Assembly: GCF_001270495.1 (NCBI RefSeq)
Contig: NZ_LGUR01000213.1
Location: 1 to 64,000, forward strand
Direction of reading: 5' to 3'
Length of the DNA stretch: 64,000 nucleotides
Origin: Streptomyces viridochromogenes
GTDB taxonomy: Bacteria > Actinomycetota > Actinomycetes > Streptomycetales > Streptomycetaceae
Shown here one piece after another: positions 9,443-18,472 of the stretch. How positions within the stretch are numbered: position 1 is the first letter of the stretch; each line of letters begins with the position of its first letter. The notes under the pieces were generated by a model. It worked only from the letters and a program-made list of their open reading frames with translations. It was not told the origin of the DNA and did not search any database. Position numbers and translations under genes: made by a program.

Positions 9443-9883
9443 ATGGCTTACATGATCGACCGCTACCCGTCTGAGGAATCACCGCGTCTCGGTGCGATGA
9501 CCTTGCACCCTGTCGCTGAGTCTGTGCCGCTGGCTCGGCGCCGGTTCCGCAAGTTCATCGCCCCGTACAACCCGGCCTGCTCCGTCGACGACTGTGCGCT
9601 GATGATCTCGGAGCTGGTGACCAACGCCATCGCTTACGGCCGGTCGGACGATCCTTGGCTGGTCCGGGTTGAGTGGTTCCGTGAGGGGACCTCGCTCCGG
9701 GTCGACGTGCACAACCCCGGCTTTCCGGCGAACGTGCGGCTGAGGCATCCCGACGCCAACGACTCCCACGGGCGTGGACTGCTCCTGGTCGACTCGCTGG
9801 CCGAGTCGTGGCACGCCGCACCGAGCCGCTTCGGCGGAACCGTCGTCTCCTTCGTGGTGGCCGATGCCTGGCCCGGAAGGTAA
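9443..9883 (+). CDS. RsbW-like anti-sigma/ATP-binding regulator (HATPase_c_2)
   Basis: A 146-residue GHKL ATPase of the kind abundant in Streptomyces. The N-box ELVTNAIAYG, the G1-like DVHNPG and the G2 segment GRGLLLVDSLAESW are in order and at normal spacing. Such proteins bind or phosphorylate anti-anti-sigma factors or act in developmental control; the target here is unknown. The start at ATG 9443 follows AGGAAG; an ATG at 9452 is possible. It precedes a GntR regulator by 86 bp on the same strand, a pairing common in actinomycete integrative elements. Confidence 0.8.
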   Translation: MAYMIDRYPSEESPRLGAMTLHPVAESVPLARRRFRKFIAPYNPACSVDDCALMISELVTNAIAYGRSDDPWLVRVEWFREGTSLRVDVHNPGFPANVRLRHPDANDSHGRGLLLVDSLAESWHAAPSRFGGTVVSFVVADAWPGR

Positions 9884-9926
9884 GAGTTCGCTCCGCTTCT
9901 ACTTCGACGATCGCAGGTTCGCTGGT

Positions 9927-9938
9927 CTGGTTGACCAG
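9927..9938. promoter_or_regulatory. Small palindrome upstream of GntR (possible operator)
   Basis: CTGGTTGACCAG is a perfect palindrome 32 bp before the GntR start, within the longer near-repeat TCTGGTTGACCAGTTGAC. GntR regulators often bind such sites and autoregulate. This is positional inference only. Confidence 0.35.
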
Positions 9939-9969
9939 TTGACTTGACCGATCCCGACAGGCGGCGTTC

Positions 9970-10755
9970 ATGGCGTATGAAGTGGAGCCACCGAAGTACG
10001 TGCGCCTCGCACAGACGATCCAGCGTCGCATCGAGGACGGCACCTACCCGCGTGGCACTCGGGTGCCCAGCGAGAACCAGTTGGTGCAGTCCTTCGGGAA
10101 GTCCCGCCCCACGGTCGTGCGGGCGCTGGAACTGCTGAAGCGTGACGGTTGGCTGGAGTCCCGACAGGGGTACGGCACGATCGTCCGGGACCGGCCGGAA
10201 GTGGTGGGGCAGAAGGACAGGCGGGGGCGAGAGGCGCTGGAGCGCGATGAGTCCCAGGCGTCGGGACGCCTCGTGGAAGTCGCTGAAGTCGTTGTCCCGG
10301 CGCGGGTCGCCTCAGCGCTCGACTTGCCGAAGAAGGCCAAAATTCTCATGGGTCGCTTCCTCGTTGAGGAGGAGGGCGAAGCAGTTGAGCTGGTCTCGTC
10401 GTACTTCCCCGCCGGCCTGGTGGAGGGCACTGAGCTGGCGAGCACTGAAGGCCTGGCCAGCAGTGTGCGCGAGCACCTGGAAGCGAAGAAGAAGATCCGC
10501 TTCGACCATGTCACAGAACGGGTCTCAGCTCGGCTCCCTGAGACAGGTGAAGCCGGACTCTCGGGCCTGCCGGACGGCGTGCCCGTGCTGAGCGTCCTGG
10601 TCATCGCGTGCGACGCGTCAGGGCAGGCGTTGCAGGTCTCTGAGGTGCTGCTTCCTGTAAAACGGCCCAGGTCTCTGACCTGGGCCTTCTTCATGGAGCG
10701 GGTGACGAGAATCGAACTCGCGCTCTCAGCTTGGGAAGCGATGGCGCTTGCGTGA
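9970..10755 (+). CDS. GntR/HutC-type regulator whose C-terminus runs through the tRNA fragment
   Basis: Residues 1-75 are a GntR winged helix (YVRLAQTIQRRI, RVPSENQLVQSFG, RPTVVRALELLKRDGWL, QGYGTIV). Residues about 95-230 are a UTRA ligand-binding domain ending VSEVLLP. The final stretch, from RPRSLTWAFF to MERVTRIELALSAWEA, is encoded by the tRNA terminator hairpin and antisense tRNA-Gly att copy B. The native C-terminus was therefore replaced or extended when the att junction formed. The UTRA core looks essentially complete, so it may still work. A GntR next to the attachment site is typical of actinomycete integrative elements (KorSA-like control). Confidence 0.8.
   Translation: MAYEVEPPKYVRLAQTIQRRIEDGTYPRGTRVPSENQLVQSFGKSRPTVVRALELLKRDGWLESRQGYGTIVRDRPEVVGQKDRRGREALERDESQASGRLVEVAEVVVPARVASALDLPKKAKILMGRFLVEEEGEAVELVSSYFPAGLVEGTELASTEGLASSVREHLEAKKKIRFDHVTERVSARLPETGEAGLSGLPDGVPVLSVLVIACDASGQALQVSEVLLPVKRPRSLTWAFFMERVTRIELALSAWEAMALA
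10664..10686 (-). terminator. tRNA-type terminator hairpin at att copy B
   Basis: GGCCCAGGTC and its exact complement around a TCT loop. It is the duplicated tRNA-Gly terminator, here embedded in the 3' end of the GntR reading frame. Confidence 0.65.
10694..10739 (-). repeat. att copy B: 46-bp tRNA-Gly 3' half
   Basis: Identical over 46 bp to 46158-46203 of the intact tRNA-Gly(CCC), from the encoded CCA through T-arm, variable region and anticodon to the 3' part of the anticodon stem. The following arm (10740-10867) ends in CTTACGGGCACGCGGAGGGC, also found after copies D and E and, changed, after C. This is the attachment-site signature of tRNA-targeting integrases. Confidence 0.85.
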
Positions 10756-11083
10756 CGGTATGGCTTCTGACCTGCATGGATCCGGTCGCGGTGGGGCGGT
10801 ACAACGGCTTGGTCGCACCGCCGTTGACCGTGGTTGTCCGCTCTTACGGGCACGCGGAGGGCACGGCGCCGCGGCGAGCGGGAAAGCAGCCTGCGGGCGG
10901 CCCTCGTTTCGCTCGGGCTGCCTTGACCCGAACACGTCCCGGGTGCGCCGTTGCGACTGCATACGTGTGGCCCTGGTCGTCGAGTTCGGGCCGGCACGCA
11001 GATCGTCTCAGCGGGTCGTGGAGAGGGCTCTGCGCAGGAATTCCGTGAGGCTGCAAGGGGAGGTGATCATGCCAAAGCCGAGG
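10756..11083. other. Attachment-site arm and intergenic sequence
   Basis: The first 110 bp resemble the sequence following att copies C, D and E and probably derive from integrase-binding arms. The rest up to the hairpins at 11084 shows no gene that I can support. Confidence 0.5.
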
Positions 11084-11166
11084 GCTCGTAACCCCGTTGC
11101 GGGGCTACGAGCACGGTAATGGGGAGGGGATCCGGTGGCGGGCTCTTGAGGGACCCGCCACCGGAT
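11084..11166 (-). terminator. Double hairpin terminator downstream of the DUF5695 gene
   Basis: Two hairpins lie in series. 11084-11112 has a 13-bp stem with one mismatch (GCTCGTA/TACGAGC arms). 11130-11166 has a perfect 13-bp stem, ATCCGGTGGCGGG with its complement. The second begins 10 bp past the stop codon. Confidence 0.75.
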
Positions 11167-11176
11167 CAGGGCCGGG

Positions 11177-14100
11177 CTACTCGATGTCTCCGTGGATTTC
11201 GAAGTCGTCGATCTCGCCGTCGAGGTGAGGGTCGGCGTACTGGGACTTGCCGAGGTAGTTGCCGGTGGTGCGGCCCAGGTCGTGCGGTGACACGGTCATG
11301 GCGGTGTTCTGGCCGAGCTGGGTGCCGTTGGCGTAGAGGGTTCCGGTGGTGGTTTCGTTGCCGTTGTCCTTGAAGGTCAGCTTGAGCGTCACCCATTTCC
11401 CGGTCGGCAGGGTGTAGTCGGTGGTGATCTCGGATTCGTTGCTGCCACCGGTGGTGGTGATGCCGACGCCGACGGAGCCGTGCTCGGCCTTCGGGGTGAG
11501 GCGGAGGTACTTCTGGGTGCTGGAGCCGATGTCGAGCAGCGAAGTCCAGTCGGTGAGGCGGTTCACCTTGGCCCGCATGCTGATGGTGAGGTCGGTGCCG
11601 CCGGCCAGGATGTCGTCGGGCAGTTGGGCGTAGGTGCCGTTGCCGCCGTCGAGCTTGAGCACGGTGTCGCCGCCGTCGGTGCCGGTGACGGCGTTGCCCT
11701 TGAGTGTGAGGGTGTTCTTGTTGCCGGACAGGTCGGCGACCGTGCCGTCGGAGGAGGAATCGAAGGAGTATTTCACCCAGTTCGCCGGCATGGGTGGCAC
11801 TTTGTCCACAACCACCCGGACCGTGTCGTGCCTGCTGAACTCGCCGTCGCTGACGGTCAGCCGGAACGCGTAGGTGCCGGGCTTGTCCTCGGTGACGGTC
11901 GGGTGGAGGCCGGAGGCGTCGCTGAAGCGCACGGTCGAACCCGCGGGCTTGCTGTCGACGGACCAGGTGGTGGTAAGGGTGCCGTTGGGCGAGCCCAGGC
12001 CGTCGTCGGAGGCGGTTCCGCTGAGCTGGATCGTGTCCACGCCGTGACGGATGCCGGTCTGGTCGCCGCCTGCGTCCACCGTCGGTGCGGTGTTCGCGTC
12101 CGGGGTGGTGGGCACCAGGTGCACCTTGTAGGCGGTCCCGGCGGGGGCGTCGTAGACGATCGAGGTGGGTGCCTTCAGGTTCGACGCGTCGGCGGGCGCC
12201 GTGTAGACGTTCACCTTCCGCTGGGTCCTGCCGTCGACCTTGACGGCGTAGGTGCCCTGCGCCAGGCCCGTCACCTGGAGGGAGGCGCTGTGGGCCGCGC
12301 CGCTCACGTTCTTGAAGGTGAGATCGACGTCGCTGCCCGCCGAGTTGACGTCGGCAGCGGTGTACCGGTCGTTGTCCAGGGACACCGACAGCCGCTGGGT
12401 GACCAGGTTGAGCCGGCGACCCAGTCCGTCCCTGGGGATCACGTGGGTGGAGTGGGGCCCGGAAGTGACCGTGGCGCCGTAGCCGACCGTGCCGAAGACC
12501 GGGTCGTCGGTGACGACGTCCGCGCTCAGCGTCTGGAGCGCTCCCCACAGGCCGAGGTCGGACTCACCGGTCATGCCGCGCCAGCCGTTGAGCAACTGGA
12601 CGTCGGGGCCGCCGCCGACGCCCGAGGTACCGAGGTTGCCCTTCTCTGACTGGTAGGTCCACGCAGAAGCGCCGATGTTGTCGGGGTGGTTGCTGATCTG
12701 GCCGGAGTTGACGGTCGAGAAGGCGGCCGTCTTGGCTGCGTAGTTGAGCCGTTGCAGTACGGCGCGGTCGGCGGAGGAGACGGCGTGGGAGCCGCTCTCC
12801 AGAGCGGACGTGTGGTTGATGTAGTCGTCCATCGTGTAGCCGGCGAGGGCGACGGTGTACTGGAACTGCCACCAGTTCTCACCGGTGTTGGTGGTGGGGT
12901 TGGCGTACCAGTACCAGACCGGCATCTGGCCGCGGGTGGCCCGGGTCTTGAGGACGATGTCGCGCATCATCCGCAGCGCGTTGTCCCGGTCGCTGTCGAC
13001 GTTCTGCCGGGCCAGGGTGTAGACGGCCTCTTCACCGGTGTTGTCGTAGCTGTACTCGGAGCCGTAGGGGTACTTCTGCGCCGAGAAGTTGGCGTACTTG
13101 GTCGCCATCTTCGCTTCGACATCGTTCGCGTAGTCGTCCATGCCCTCCGCGCGCAGGGCGCTGATCAGGGCCGGAGTGGTCAGCTCGCCCATCAGGCCGG
13201 TGTCCCAGTTGTAGTAGACCGGGCCGTCGTAGAGCTCCTTGAAGATGTGGTAGGCGGTGCTGAGGTACCAGTCCGCGCTGTGTGCGTAGGTGATCAGACC
13301 GGGGTTCTGCTTCGCGATCCGGTACATCCCGAAGTAGGTGTTGTAGACGTGCGGATAGGCGTAACCGCGGTAGGCGGGCGAGGTGTTCTGGCTGCCGGGG
13401 TGGCCCTGCTCCCAGAAGTCGTAGACGAGGTAGCTGGGGTTCTTCTGGTGGGCGGTGTTGCCCAGCAGGTGCTCCCAGACGGCCTTCTCCAGGTAGTCGT
13501 CGAGGGACTTGACCTGGGTGGCGTCGGGGCGTGCGACCAGTTTCGCGGAGAGGAACTGGGCGTGAGTCAGTCCCCAGTCGTCGCCGAGGCCCCAGTAGCC
13601 GTCGTACGCGTCACGGCGTCCGGCCGGCGGCTTGGAGCCGGTGGGCACGGAGCCGTCCTTGGCGTTCATCAGCCAGTCGTCGAACGTCTTGTAGCGGATG
13701 TCGTCGGTGGTGATGCCGTCCGAGGCGTTCCACTGCGTCTTGTCGACCATGAACTTGGCGTGTGAGTCCACCAGGTCGGAGATCTTGCCGATGACGTCGA
13801 ACTGGAGGACCGACGTCCTGGGGCGTCCGCCGCTGTCGGTGTAGTGGACCGTCAGCTGGTTGTTGCCTATCTGCGACGGGCCGAAGCGGACCTTGTAGAT
13901 GCGGTACTGCCCGTTGGTCCGGGAGAAGGTGACGCGGGGGTCGGTCGGTGAGCTGTTCTTGGAGTCGTTCTCGCTCTTCGCGACGATGCTCTTGATGGCC
14001 CCCTTGACGCGCAGGGCGACCTGGGCGGTCTGGTCGTACGGGACGACCAAGCCGGGCACGACGGTGGTGTCGAGCAGGCCCTGTCTGTAGAGGCTGTCCT

Positions 14101-15067
14101 TGACGTCCTGGTCGGAGTTCACCTTGCCTATGTGGAAGGCGTACGTCTTGCTGGCACCCCGGGCCAGGGAGAGGCTGGTCGAGGGCAGATACCCACGGTT
14201 GGTCTTCTGGATCGCCTTCGAGTGCACGTAGTAGACGTTGAGGCCCTTGACGTTGGATCCCTCGTTGTTCTGGTTCCAGGCCCAGGGGGTGTCGCCGACC
14301 TCCTCGGTGCGCCAGCGGTCCTGGTACTCGAAGCCGGAGCCCGTGGTGGTGTCCGGGGTGAACAGCAGGGACGGACCCTGGCCGCTGGGCCGCCCTATAG
14401 TGACGTAGGAGCTGTTCTTGCCGACGTAGGAGTGGCTGAGGACGCGGGTCTCGTAGATCTCGTCACCGCCCTTCCACAGCTCGTTGTCGGGCAGCGGGAC
14501 GCCCCAGTCGCCGATCACCAGCCGCTGGCCCGAGGTGTTGGTGACCTTCTGCTTCCAGGTGAGGGAGCCGTCCGCCGCGAGGCTGTAGGTCTCGGTGAAG
14601 GTGAACTTCTTGATGGCGTTCGAGTCGGTCGAGGGCTTGTAGGTGACGGTGATGGTCTTCCCGTCGGCCGACTGGGCGACCGTGCGGGAGTCCGCGGAGG
14701 AGGTGGTCCACGCGGACTTCCACGGATTGCTGCCGACGCCCTGCTTGCTGACGGTTCCGGCGCCGGTGGCGTAGGAGAACATGACGTTCCCCAGCCACTG
14801 GCGGTACTTGGGGTTGGGTTCCTTGCCCTGGTCGGGAGCTACGTCGGGGTTCATGACGTACTCGGTGTCGAAGGTGTCCCCGGCGACCTTGAGGGACTGG
14901 ATGCTGCCGTCGGAGGCGAAGCCCACGTGCAGCTGGCGGGAGGAGAGGGTGTAGGGGTAGGTGGTAGCGGCATGTGCCTTGCTCGGTGGAACGATGGTGA
15001 AGGACACCACCGCGAGTACCGCCGCCGGCGCGGCGATGGCCAACCGTGGTTTCGACAGGGAAACCAT
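11177..15067 (-). CDS. Large secreted DUF5695 carbohydrate-active protein with PKD-like and LamG domains
   Basis: A 1296-residue Sec-exported protein. The signal peptide ends PPSKAHA (residue 33). Residues about 35-880 are a DUF5695-type module rich in aromatic residues and Asp/Glu (YRGYAYPHVYNTYFGMYRIA, YYNWDTGLMGELTTP, MPVWYWYANPTTNTGENWW), consistent with an alpha/alpha-barrel glycoside hydrolase. Residues about 1000-1085 are an Ig/PKD-like repeat (APTVDAGGDQ, GTYAFRLTVSDGE) and about 1110-1296 a LamG/concanavalin-like domain. The ATG at 15067 follows GAGAGG. The double hairpin immediately downstream ends the transcript. It is the only full gene between att copies B and C. The substrate is unknown; a plant or fungal polysaccharide is likely. 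Confidence 0.8.
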   Translation of the reverse strand: MVSLSKPRLAIAAPAAVLAVVSFTIVPPSKAHAATTYPYTLSSRQLHVGFASDGSIQSLKVAGDTFDTEYVMNPDVAPDQGKEPNPKYRQWLGNVMFSYATGAGTVSKQGVGSNPWKSAWTTSSADSRTVAQSADGKTITVTYKPSTDSNAIKKFTFTETYSLAADGSLTWKQKVTNTSGQRLVIGDWGVPLPDNELWKGGDEIYETRVLSHSYVGKNSSYVTIGRPSGQGPSLLFTPDTTTGSGFEYQDRWRTEEVGDTPWAWNQNNEGSNVKGLNVYYVHSKAIQKTNRGYLPSTSLSLARGASKTYAFHIGKVNSDQDVKDSLYRQGLLDTTVVPGLVVPYDQTAQVALRVKGAIKSIVAKSENDSKNSSPTDPRVTFSRTNGQYRIYKVRFGPSQIGNNQLTVHYTDSGGRPRTSVLQFDVIGKISDLVDSHAKFMVDKTQWNASDGITTDDIRYKTFDDWLMNAKDGSVPTGSKPPAGRRDAYDGYWGLGDDWGLTHAQFLSAKLVARPDATQVKSLDDYLEKAVWEHLLGNTAHQKNPSYLVYDFWEQGHPGSQNTSPAYRGYAYPHVYNTYFGMYRIAKQNPGLITYAHSADWYLSTAYHIFKELYDGPVYYNWDTGLMGELTTPALISALRAEGMDDYANDVEAKMATKYANFSAQKYPYGSEYSYDNTGEEAVYTLARQNVDSDRDNALRMMRDIVLKTRATRGQMPVWYWYANPTTNTGENWWQFQYTVALAGYTMDDYINHTSALESGSHAVSSADRAVLQRLNYAAKTAAFSTVNSGQISNHPDNIGASAWTYQSEKGNLGTSGVGGGPDVQLLNGWRGMTGESDLGLWGALQTLSADVVTDDPVFGTVGYGATVTSGPHSTHVIPRDGLGRRLNLVTQRLSVSLDNDRYTAADVNSAGSDVDLTFKNVSGAAHSASLQVTGLAQGTYAVKVDGRTQRKVNVYTAPADASNLKAPTSIVYDAPAGTAYKVHLVPTTPDANTAPTVDAGGDQTGIRHGVDTIQLSGTASDDGLGSPNGTLTTTWSVDSKPAGSTVRFSDASGLHPTVTEDKPGTYAFRLTVSDGEFSRHDTVRVVVDKVPPMPANWVKYSFDSSSDGTVADLSGNKNTLTLKGNAVTGTDGGDTVLKLDGGNGTYAQLPDDILAGGTDLTISMRAKVNRLTDWTSLLDIGSSTQKYLRLTPKAEHGSVGVGITTTGGSNESEITTDYTLPTGKWVTLKLTFKDNGNETTTGTLYANGTQLGQNTAMTVSPHDLGRTTGNYLGKSQYADPHLDGEIDDFEIHGDIE

Positions 15068-15565
15068 GACGACCTCTCAAGTTGTGGGGGGTGCCGGCTG
15101 GGGTGGCCGGTCAGGCCACACTTTATGGATCCGACGGAACTGACCTTCACGCAGGGCCGGAAGGTGGCCGGGGGCGGCGTACTTCGCTCATCGGTTTCGG
15201 TACCACCCGGGCTCCCGCCGGCACCGGTGATGCTGTCGAGCTCGGTGAGGATGCGCAGCGCCTGGCGGGTCTAATCGTGCGTGCCGCAGCCGCCGCCAGG
15301 GTGTGAGCCCGGCACCTGTGCGGTCGCCGCCGGGCCGGTGGCCGGCACGATGGCCGCCACCAGGGCCGCGAGGCCGACATGCCTGCCGGTCCCAGAAGTC
15401 GGTGAGAAGGTTGGCATGCCACTTCACGGTAGGCACGGGCGGTTCCGTGATCACCGGCAGACATGTGCTTCGGAGCTGAGGCCAGCCCAAGCAGAGAGCC
15501 GGGAGCAGTCCCCCGGGACGGTCGGGGCCTTCCGCTGGTACGGGCGAGCCGGCACGGCGGTCACC
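15068..15565. other. Intergenic region upstream of the DUF5695 gene
   Basis: It contains the promoter region of the large secreted protein on the minus strand. No further gene is supported; frames here are short and of mixed codon quality, consistent with degraded element DNA. Confidence 0.4.
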
Positions 15566-15645
15566 GCCGCGCTGATCTATCAGCACGCCGACGGCAACGG
15601 CAACGCGAGGTCGCGGCCGGCTCTGTCGACTTGGTGCGCACCCCG
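15566..15645 (+). pseudogene. Integrase 3' fragment beside att copy C
   Basis: AALIYQHADGNGNARS matches AALIYQHSDEERQRG in the better-preserved integrase at 45.4-46.1 kb. The next bases align with its GPDDLVRAE region only after a frameshift. It lies 55 bp before att copy C and points toward it, the same arrangement as at the intact tRNA. Confidence 0.55.
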
Positions 15646-15699
15646 CCCACGGATCTGGACAACAAACGACCCCCGGGTCTCTGACCTGAGGGTTCGTGG

Positions 15700-15745
15700 T
15701 GGAGCGGGTGACGAGAATCGAACTCGCGCTCTCAGCTTGGGAAGC
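15700..15745 (-). repeat. att copy C: 46-bp tRNA-Gly 3' half
   Basis: Identical over 46 bp to the intact tRNA-Gly 3' half. An imperfect version of the terminator hairpin (CCGGGTCTCTGACCTGAGG) precedes it, and a diverged attachment arm (GTGGTTGTCCGCTCTTGCGG) follows at about 15815-15850. Confidence 0.85.
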
Positions 15746-15977
15746 GACGGCGCTTGGGCGGCTGGACGACGCTGACCTGCGCGGATTCATCGTGTCAACA
15801 CCGCTGCGTGGCCCCGTGGTTGTCCGCTCTTGCGGGCACGCTCTGGGCACGGGCACCAGCGGCGATCGAGTCATATGTGCGCGCGGCGCTTCGCACCGAT
15901 CAGTCGGCATCGTCTGCCGGGCTGACCTGGAGTGTCCGTTGCGACTGCAGATCCGACACTAAGACGTGGCCGCGTCA

Positions 15978-16015
15978 ATGTTGGTGACGTATTCTTCTAT
16001 GTACATCACCAACAT
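15978..16015. promoter_or_regulatory. Operator-like palindrome upstream of vapBC
   Basis: ATGTTGGTGA and TCACCAACAT are perfect inverted arms 18 bp apart, ending 17 bp before the antitoxin start. VapB antitoxins autoregulate through such palindromes. Confidence 0.65.
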
Positions 16016-16032
16016 CGTGCGGGAGGTGCCAC

Positions 16033-16254
16033 ATGTCTGTGACCCAGATCGACATCGATGACGACGCGCTGGAGCGCGCCATGGCCTTGGCCAGGGTCAG
16101 GACCAAGAAGGAGGCGGTCAATCTCGCTCTGCACTTCTACGCCGAGCAGCAGGAGCGTGCGGCGCGCATCAGCCGTCATTTCGAGCGGGCGCGTGAGTGG
16201 GGTGCCGTCGAGGACGCCGAGCGCCTGCACCAGGCGGAGAAGAACAGCCGGTGA
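16033..16254 (+). CDS. vapB: VapB-type antitoxin
   Basis: A 73-residue protein of the VapB/RHH-like class: a short N-terminal strand TQIDIDDDALERAM, then a helix with AVNLALHFYAEQQ and a charged C-terminal tail expected to bind the toxin. The strong GGGAGG lies 6 nt before the ATG. Its TGA overlaps the toxin GTG (GTGA), giving coupled translation. The palindrome at 15978-16015 is the likely autoregulatory site. Confidence 0.82.
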   Translation: MSVTQIDIDDDALERAMALARVRTKKEAVNLALHFYAEQQERAARISRHFERAREWGAVEDAERLHQAEKNSR

Positions 16255-16661
16255 TCTACTTGCTCGACACGTCCGGCCTGGTCCGGCTGCTCCGCGATTC
16301 AAAACTGCAATCGGCCTGGTACGACGCGATCGACGCCGGGGCCATCGCATCCTGCTATGTGCAACGCACCGAGTTTCTTCACAGCGCCCGGACTGGACGG
16401 GAGTACGACGAGATCGTGGAGATGTTCACCGATCTCTACCCCGACGTGTCGGTGCCGAGGAACGCGGGGCGCTGGATCGGCGGGGTGCAACACCGTATGG
16501 CCCTGGCCGGGGAGCATCGCAGTGCCTCGGCGGTGGACCTCATGATCGCTGCCACCGCGGCCCACCACGGCTTGGCCGTCCTCCACGACGACGCCGACTA
16601 CCGTGCCATCGCCCGGCACGCGTCCGACCTGACCGAGCACAACATCCACGACGTCTCCTGA
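16251..16661 (+). CDS. vapC: VapC-type PIN-domain ribonuclease toxin
   Basis: A 136-residue PIN nuclease. The four acidic positions are present: Asp in YLLDTSGLV, Glu in QRTEFLHSA, Asp in SAVDLMIAATA and Asp in LHDDADYRAI. Members of this family cleave tRNA or rRNA and are neutralised by the upstream VapB. The GTG start at 16251 overlaps the antitoxin stop. It lies just inside att copy C, where it may stabilise the element. Confidence 0.85.
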   Translation: MIYLLDTSGLVRLLRDSKLQSAWYDAIDAGAIASCYVQRTEFLHSARTGREYDEIVEMFTDLYPDVSVPRNAGRWIGGVQHRMALAGEHRSASAVDLMIAATAAHHGLAVLHDDADYRAIARHASDLTEHNIHDVS

Positions 16662-16700
16662 GGCGCTTTGTCCAACCGACAGGTTCTGTATGGGGACGTC

Positions 16701-18389
16701 CTACGAACACGCGGCCTTCGTTCGGCGGCGCGCTCTGATGCTGGACATGGCTTCCGCCACTCCTTTCTCGAACGTCCGTCCTACGTCGGCGAGACGCTCG
16801 AAACGCGGGATGCGTGCGAGGTCGCATCGCACCGTCACGGCTGTGGGGCCCTCGACGACAGTGCCGTCGTCGCCGCGCCAGCGGCCTGCCGGGAGGGCGA
16901 CTCTCCGCTCGGTGGCGCCCTGCGTGGTCACCGGTGCCACGATGAGGTCCGGGCCGAGGAAGAACTGATCGGTGACGTTCTCCAGTCCGCTCGCGTGGTA
17001 GGCCATCGGGCGCACGATCGGCTCACCGGTCCGGGCGGCCTCGTCCACGAGGCCGAGGATGAGCGGCAGGAGAGACGCGCGGACCGCCAGCGCCGCGTGC
17101 ACCGCGGCGAGATGGACGTCGTCGAGAACGCGAGAGGGCCTGACGGAGAACTGCATCATCGGACTCAGCGCCGCGATCTGGGCGTACCGGACGAAGAATT
17201 CCTGGTCCGTCGCCCCCTGCTCGCCCATCGCCACGATCTCACCCCCGCCGATCATGTCTGGGCAGGTGAAGGGGTAGCCGATCATGCCCTGCGCGAGCAT
17301 CTCGGGGATGAGCGACTCGATCCCGGCCGTACCCCACAGGGGCGGCTTGTCCTGCAGCCGCTGCCCGAGCGGCTGACCGCCCATCCGCCAGCACGCCCGG
17401 TACTCGTTGAACGGGTACCGCAGTCCCACCCGCGACCATGCCTCGCACAGGTCGACAGGTTCGGCCGGCGTGGCCGTGAGGTCGTCGGCGCGGTAGTCCC
17501 GTATGTCACCGGCGTCGAACTTGAAGCCGTCGACGCCGGTCTCGGCCGTGAGGGTGTCGAGGTGGCCCGTCAGCCAGGCGGTGGCGGCGGGGTCGGTGAC
17601 GTCGAGGAGGGCACTGAACCCGTTCCACCACCGGCGGATCGCGGTGTCGTCGTTCCGGTCGCGGATCAGCAGTCCCTTGCCTTCGAGTTCCCGGAAGGCG
17701 GCGGAGTCCGGGCTGACGAACGGGACGACCCACACCATGACCGAGAAGCCCCAGTCGTGCAGCCGGCGGATCATCGCCGCCGGGTCGGGGAAGCGGGCAC
17801 CGTCGAATCGCCAGGTGCCGTAGCCGGGCGACCAGCAGTCGTCGATCATCAGGACACCGGGCGGCATCCCGGCGGCCAGGAGATCGGCGGCGAACCGCAG
17901 GACCGCCTCCTGCGTGGGCGTGTAGGGGAACTCGATCCACGTGTTGTACTGCGGCCCGGTGAACAGTTCCCGCGCGGGTGCTCGCCCCGACGGGCGGAAG
18001 AAGCGGCGCGCGGCCCTCTGGTACGCCTCCCGCAGGGTGGCGCCGGCCTGGCAGACGCGGACCTTTCGTCCCGTCACCCGCAGCAAGCCGCCCTCTCGGC
18101 CTTCGAACGCGAAGGTGAAGGGCCGGTCCGACCAGATCACCCGCCCGTGCGTCGATACCAGGAGCGGGCTGCTCTGATTCGACGGCGCGGAGTCACCGGA
18201 CTCATGCCGTAGGGCTGCACCGAGATCGCGTACGAATGGTTGCTCGCCAAAAGGCATCAGCAGGCCGTCCTCCGCGGCACCGCCCCACCAGCGCTCGCCT
18301 GCCTCGAGGATCAGCTCCACTTCGTCGTCCACGGTCAGTTCCTCGAGACCGTCCACGGGCGGAGCAGGCACAGGGTGGGAGGACATCAT
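16701..18389 (-). CDS. GH31 glycosidase (MYORG-like, probable alpha-galactosidase)
   Basis: A 562-residue protein without a signal peptide. A beta-sandwich N-domain is followed by the barrel: MIDDCWSPGYG, WGFSVMVWVVPFVSP, and DGFKFDAGD with the catalytic nucleophile Asp292. Then come LWGTAGIESLIPEML and YPFTCPDMIGGG. The last motifs fit the MYORG-like branch of GH31, whose characterised member is an alpha-galactosidase. The substrate here is inferred from that and from the nearby GH27 and GH59. An ATG at 18389 or 18386 fits, with GAAGG upstream. A LacI regulator is divergent, with two identical operators in between. Confidence 0.8.
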   Translation of the reverse strand: MMSSHPVPAPPVDGLEELTVDDEVELILEAGERWWGGAAEDGLLMPFGEQPFVRDLGAALRHESGDSAPSNQSSPLLVSTHGRVIWSDRPFTFAFEGREGGLLRVTGRKVRVCQAGATLREAYQRAARRFFRPSGRAPARELFTGPQYNTWIEFPYTPTQEAVLRFAADLLAAGMPPGVLMIDDCWSPGYGTWRFDGARFPDPAAMIRRLHDWGFSVMVWVVPFVSPDSAAFRELEGKGLLIRDRNDDTAIRRWWNGFSALLDVTDPAATAWLTGHLDTLTAETGVDGFKFDAGDIRDYRADDLTATPAEPVDLCEAWSRVGLRYPFNEYRACWRMGGQPLGQRLQDKPPLWGTAGIESLIPEMLAQGMIGYPFTCPDMIGGGEIVAMGEQGATDQEFFVRYAQIAALSPMMQFSVRPSRVLDDVHLAAVHAALAVRASLLPLILGLVDEAARTGEPIVRPMAYHASGLENVTDQFFLGPDLIVAPVTTQGATERRVALPAGRWRGDDGTVVEGPTAVTVRCDLARIPRFERLADVGRTFEKGVAEAMSSIRARRRTKAACS

Positions 18390-18446
18390 CACGACCTTCA
18401 GCGGGAAGAGGGCAGGCGAACAACAGCAGGCAGCCACACGAAAGAG

Positions 18447-18472
18447 CGATACGTATCGCGCGATACGTATCG
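18447..18472. promoter_or_regulatory. Two tandem LacI-type operators
   Basis: The 12-bp palindrome CGATACGTATCG occurs twice, at 18447-18458 and 18461-18472, with 2 bp between copies. It lies 58 bp upstream of the GH31 start and about 100 bp before the divergent LacI gene. LacI-family proteins bind such central-CG palindromes, so the site probably controls GH31 and perhaps the regulator. Confidence 0.75.

Noticed and set aside
10694..10755. Frames beginning MERVTRIELALSAWEA at several places as genes
   Set aside because: They are antisense reads of the tRNA-Gly 3' half (copies B, C, D and the intact gene), not proteins.
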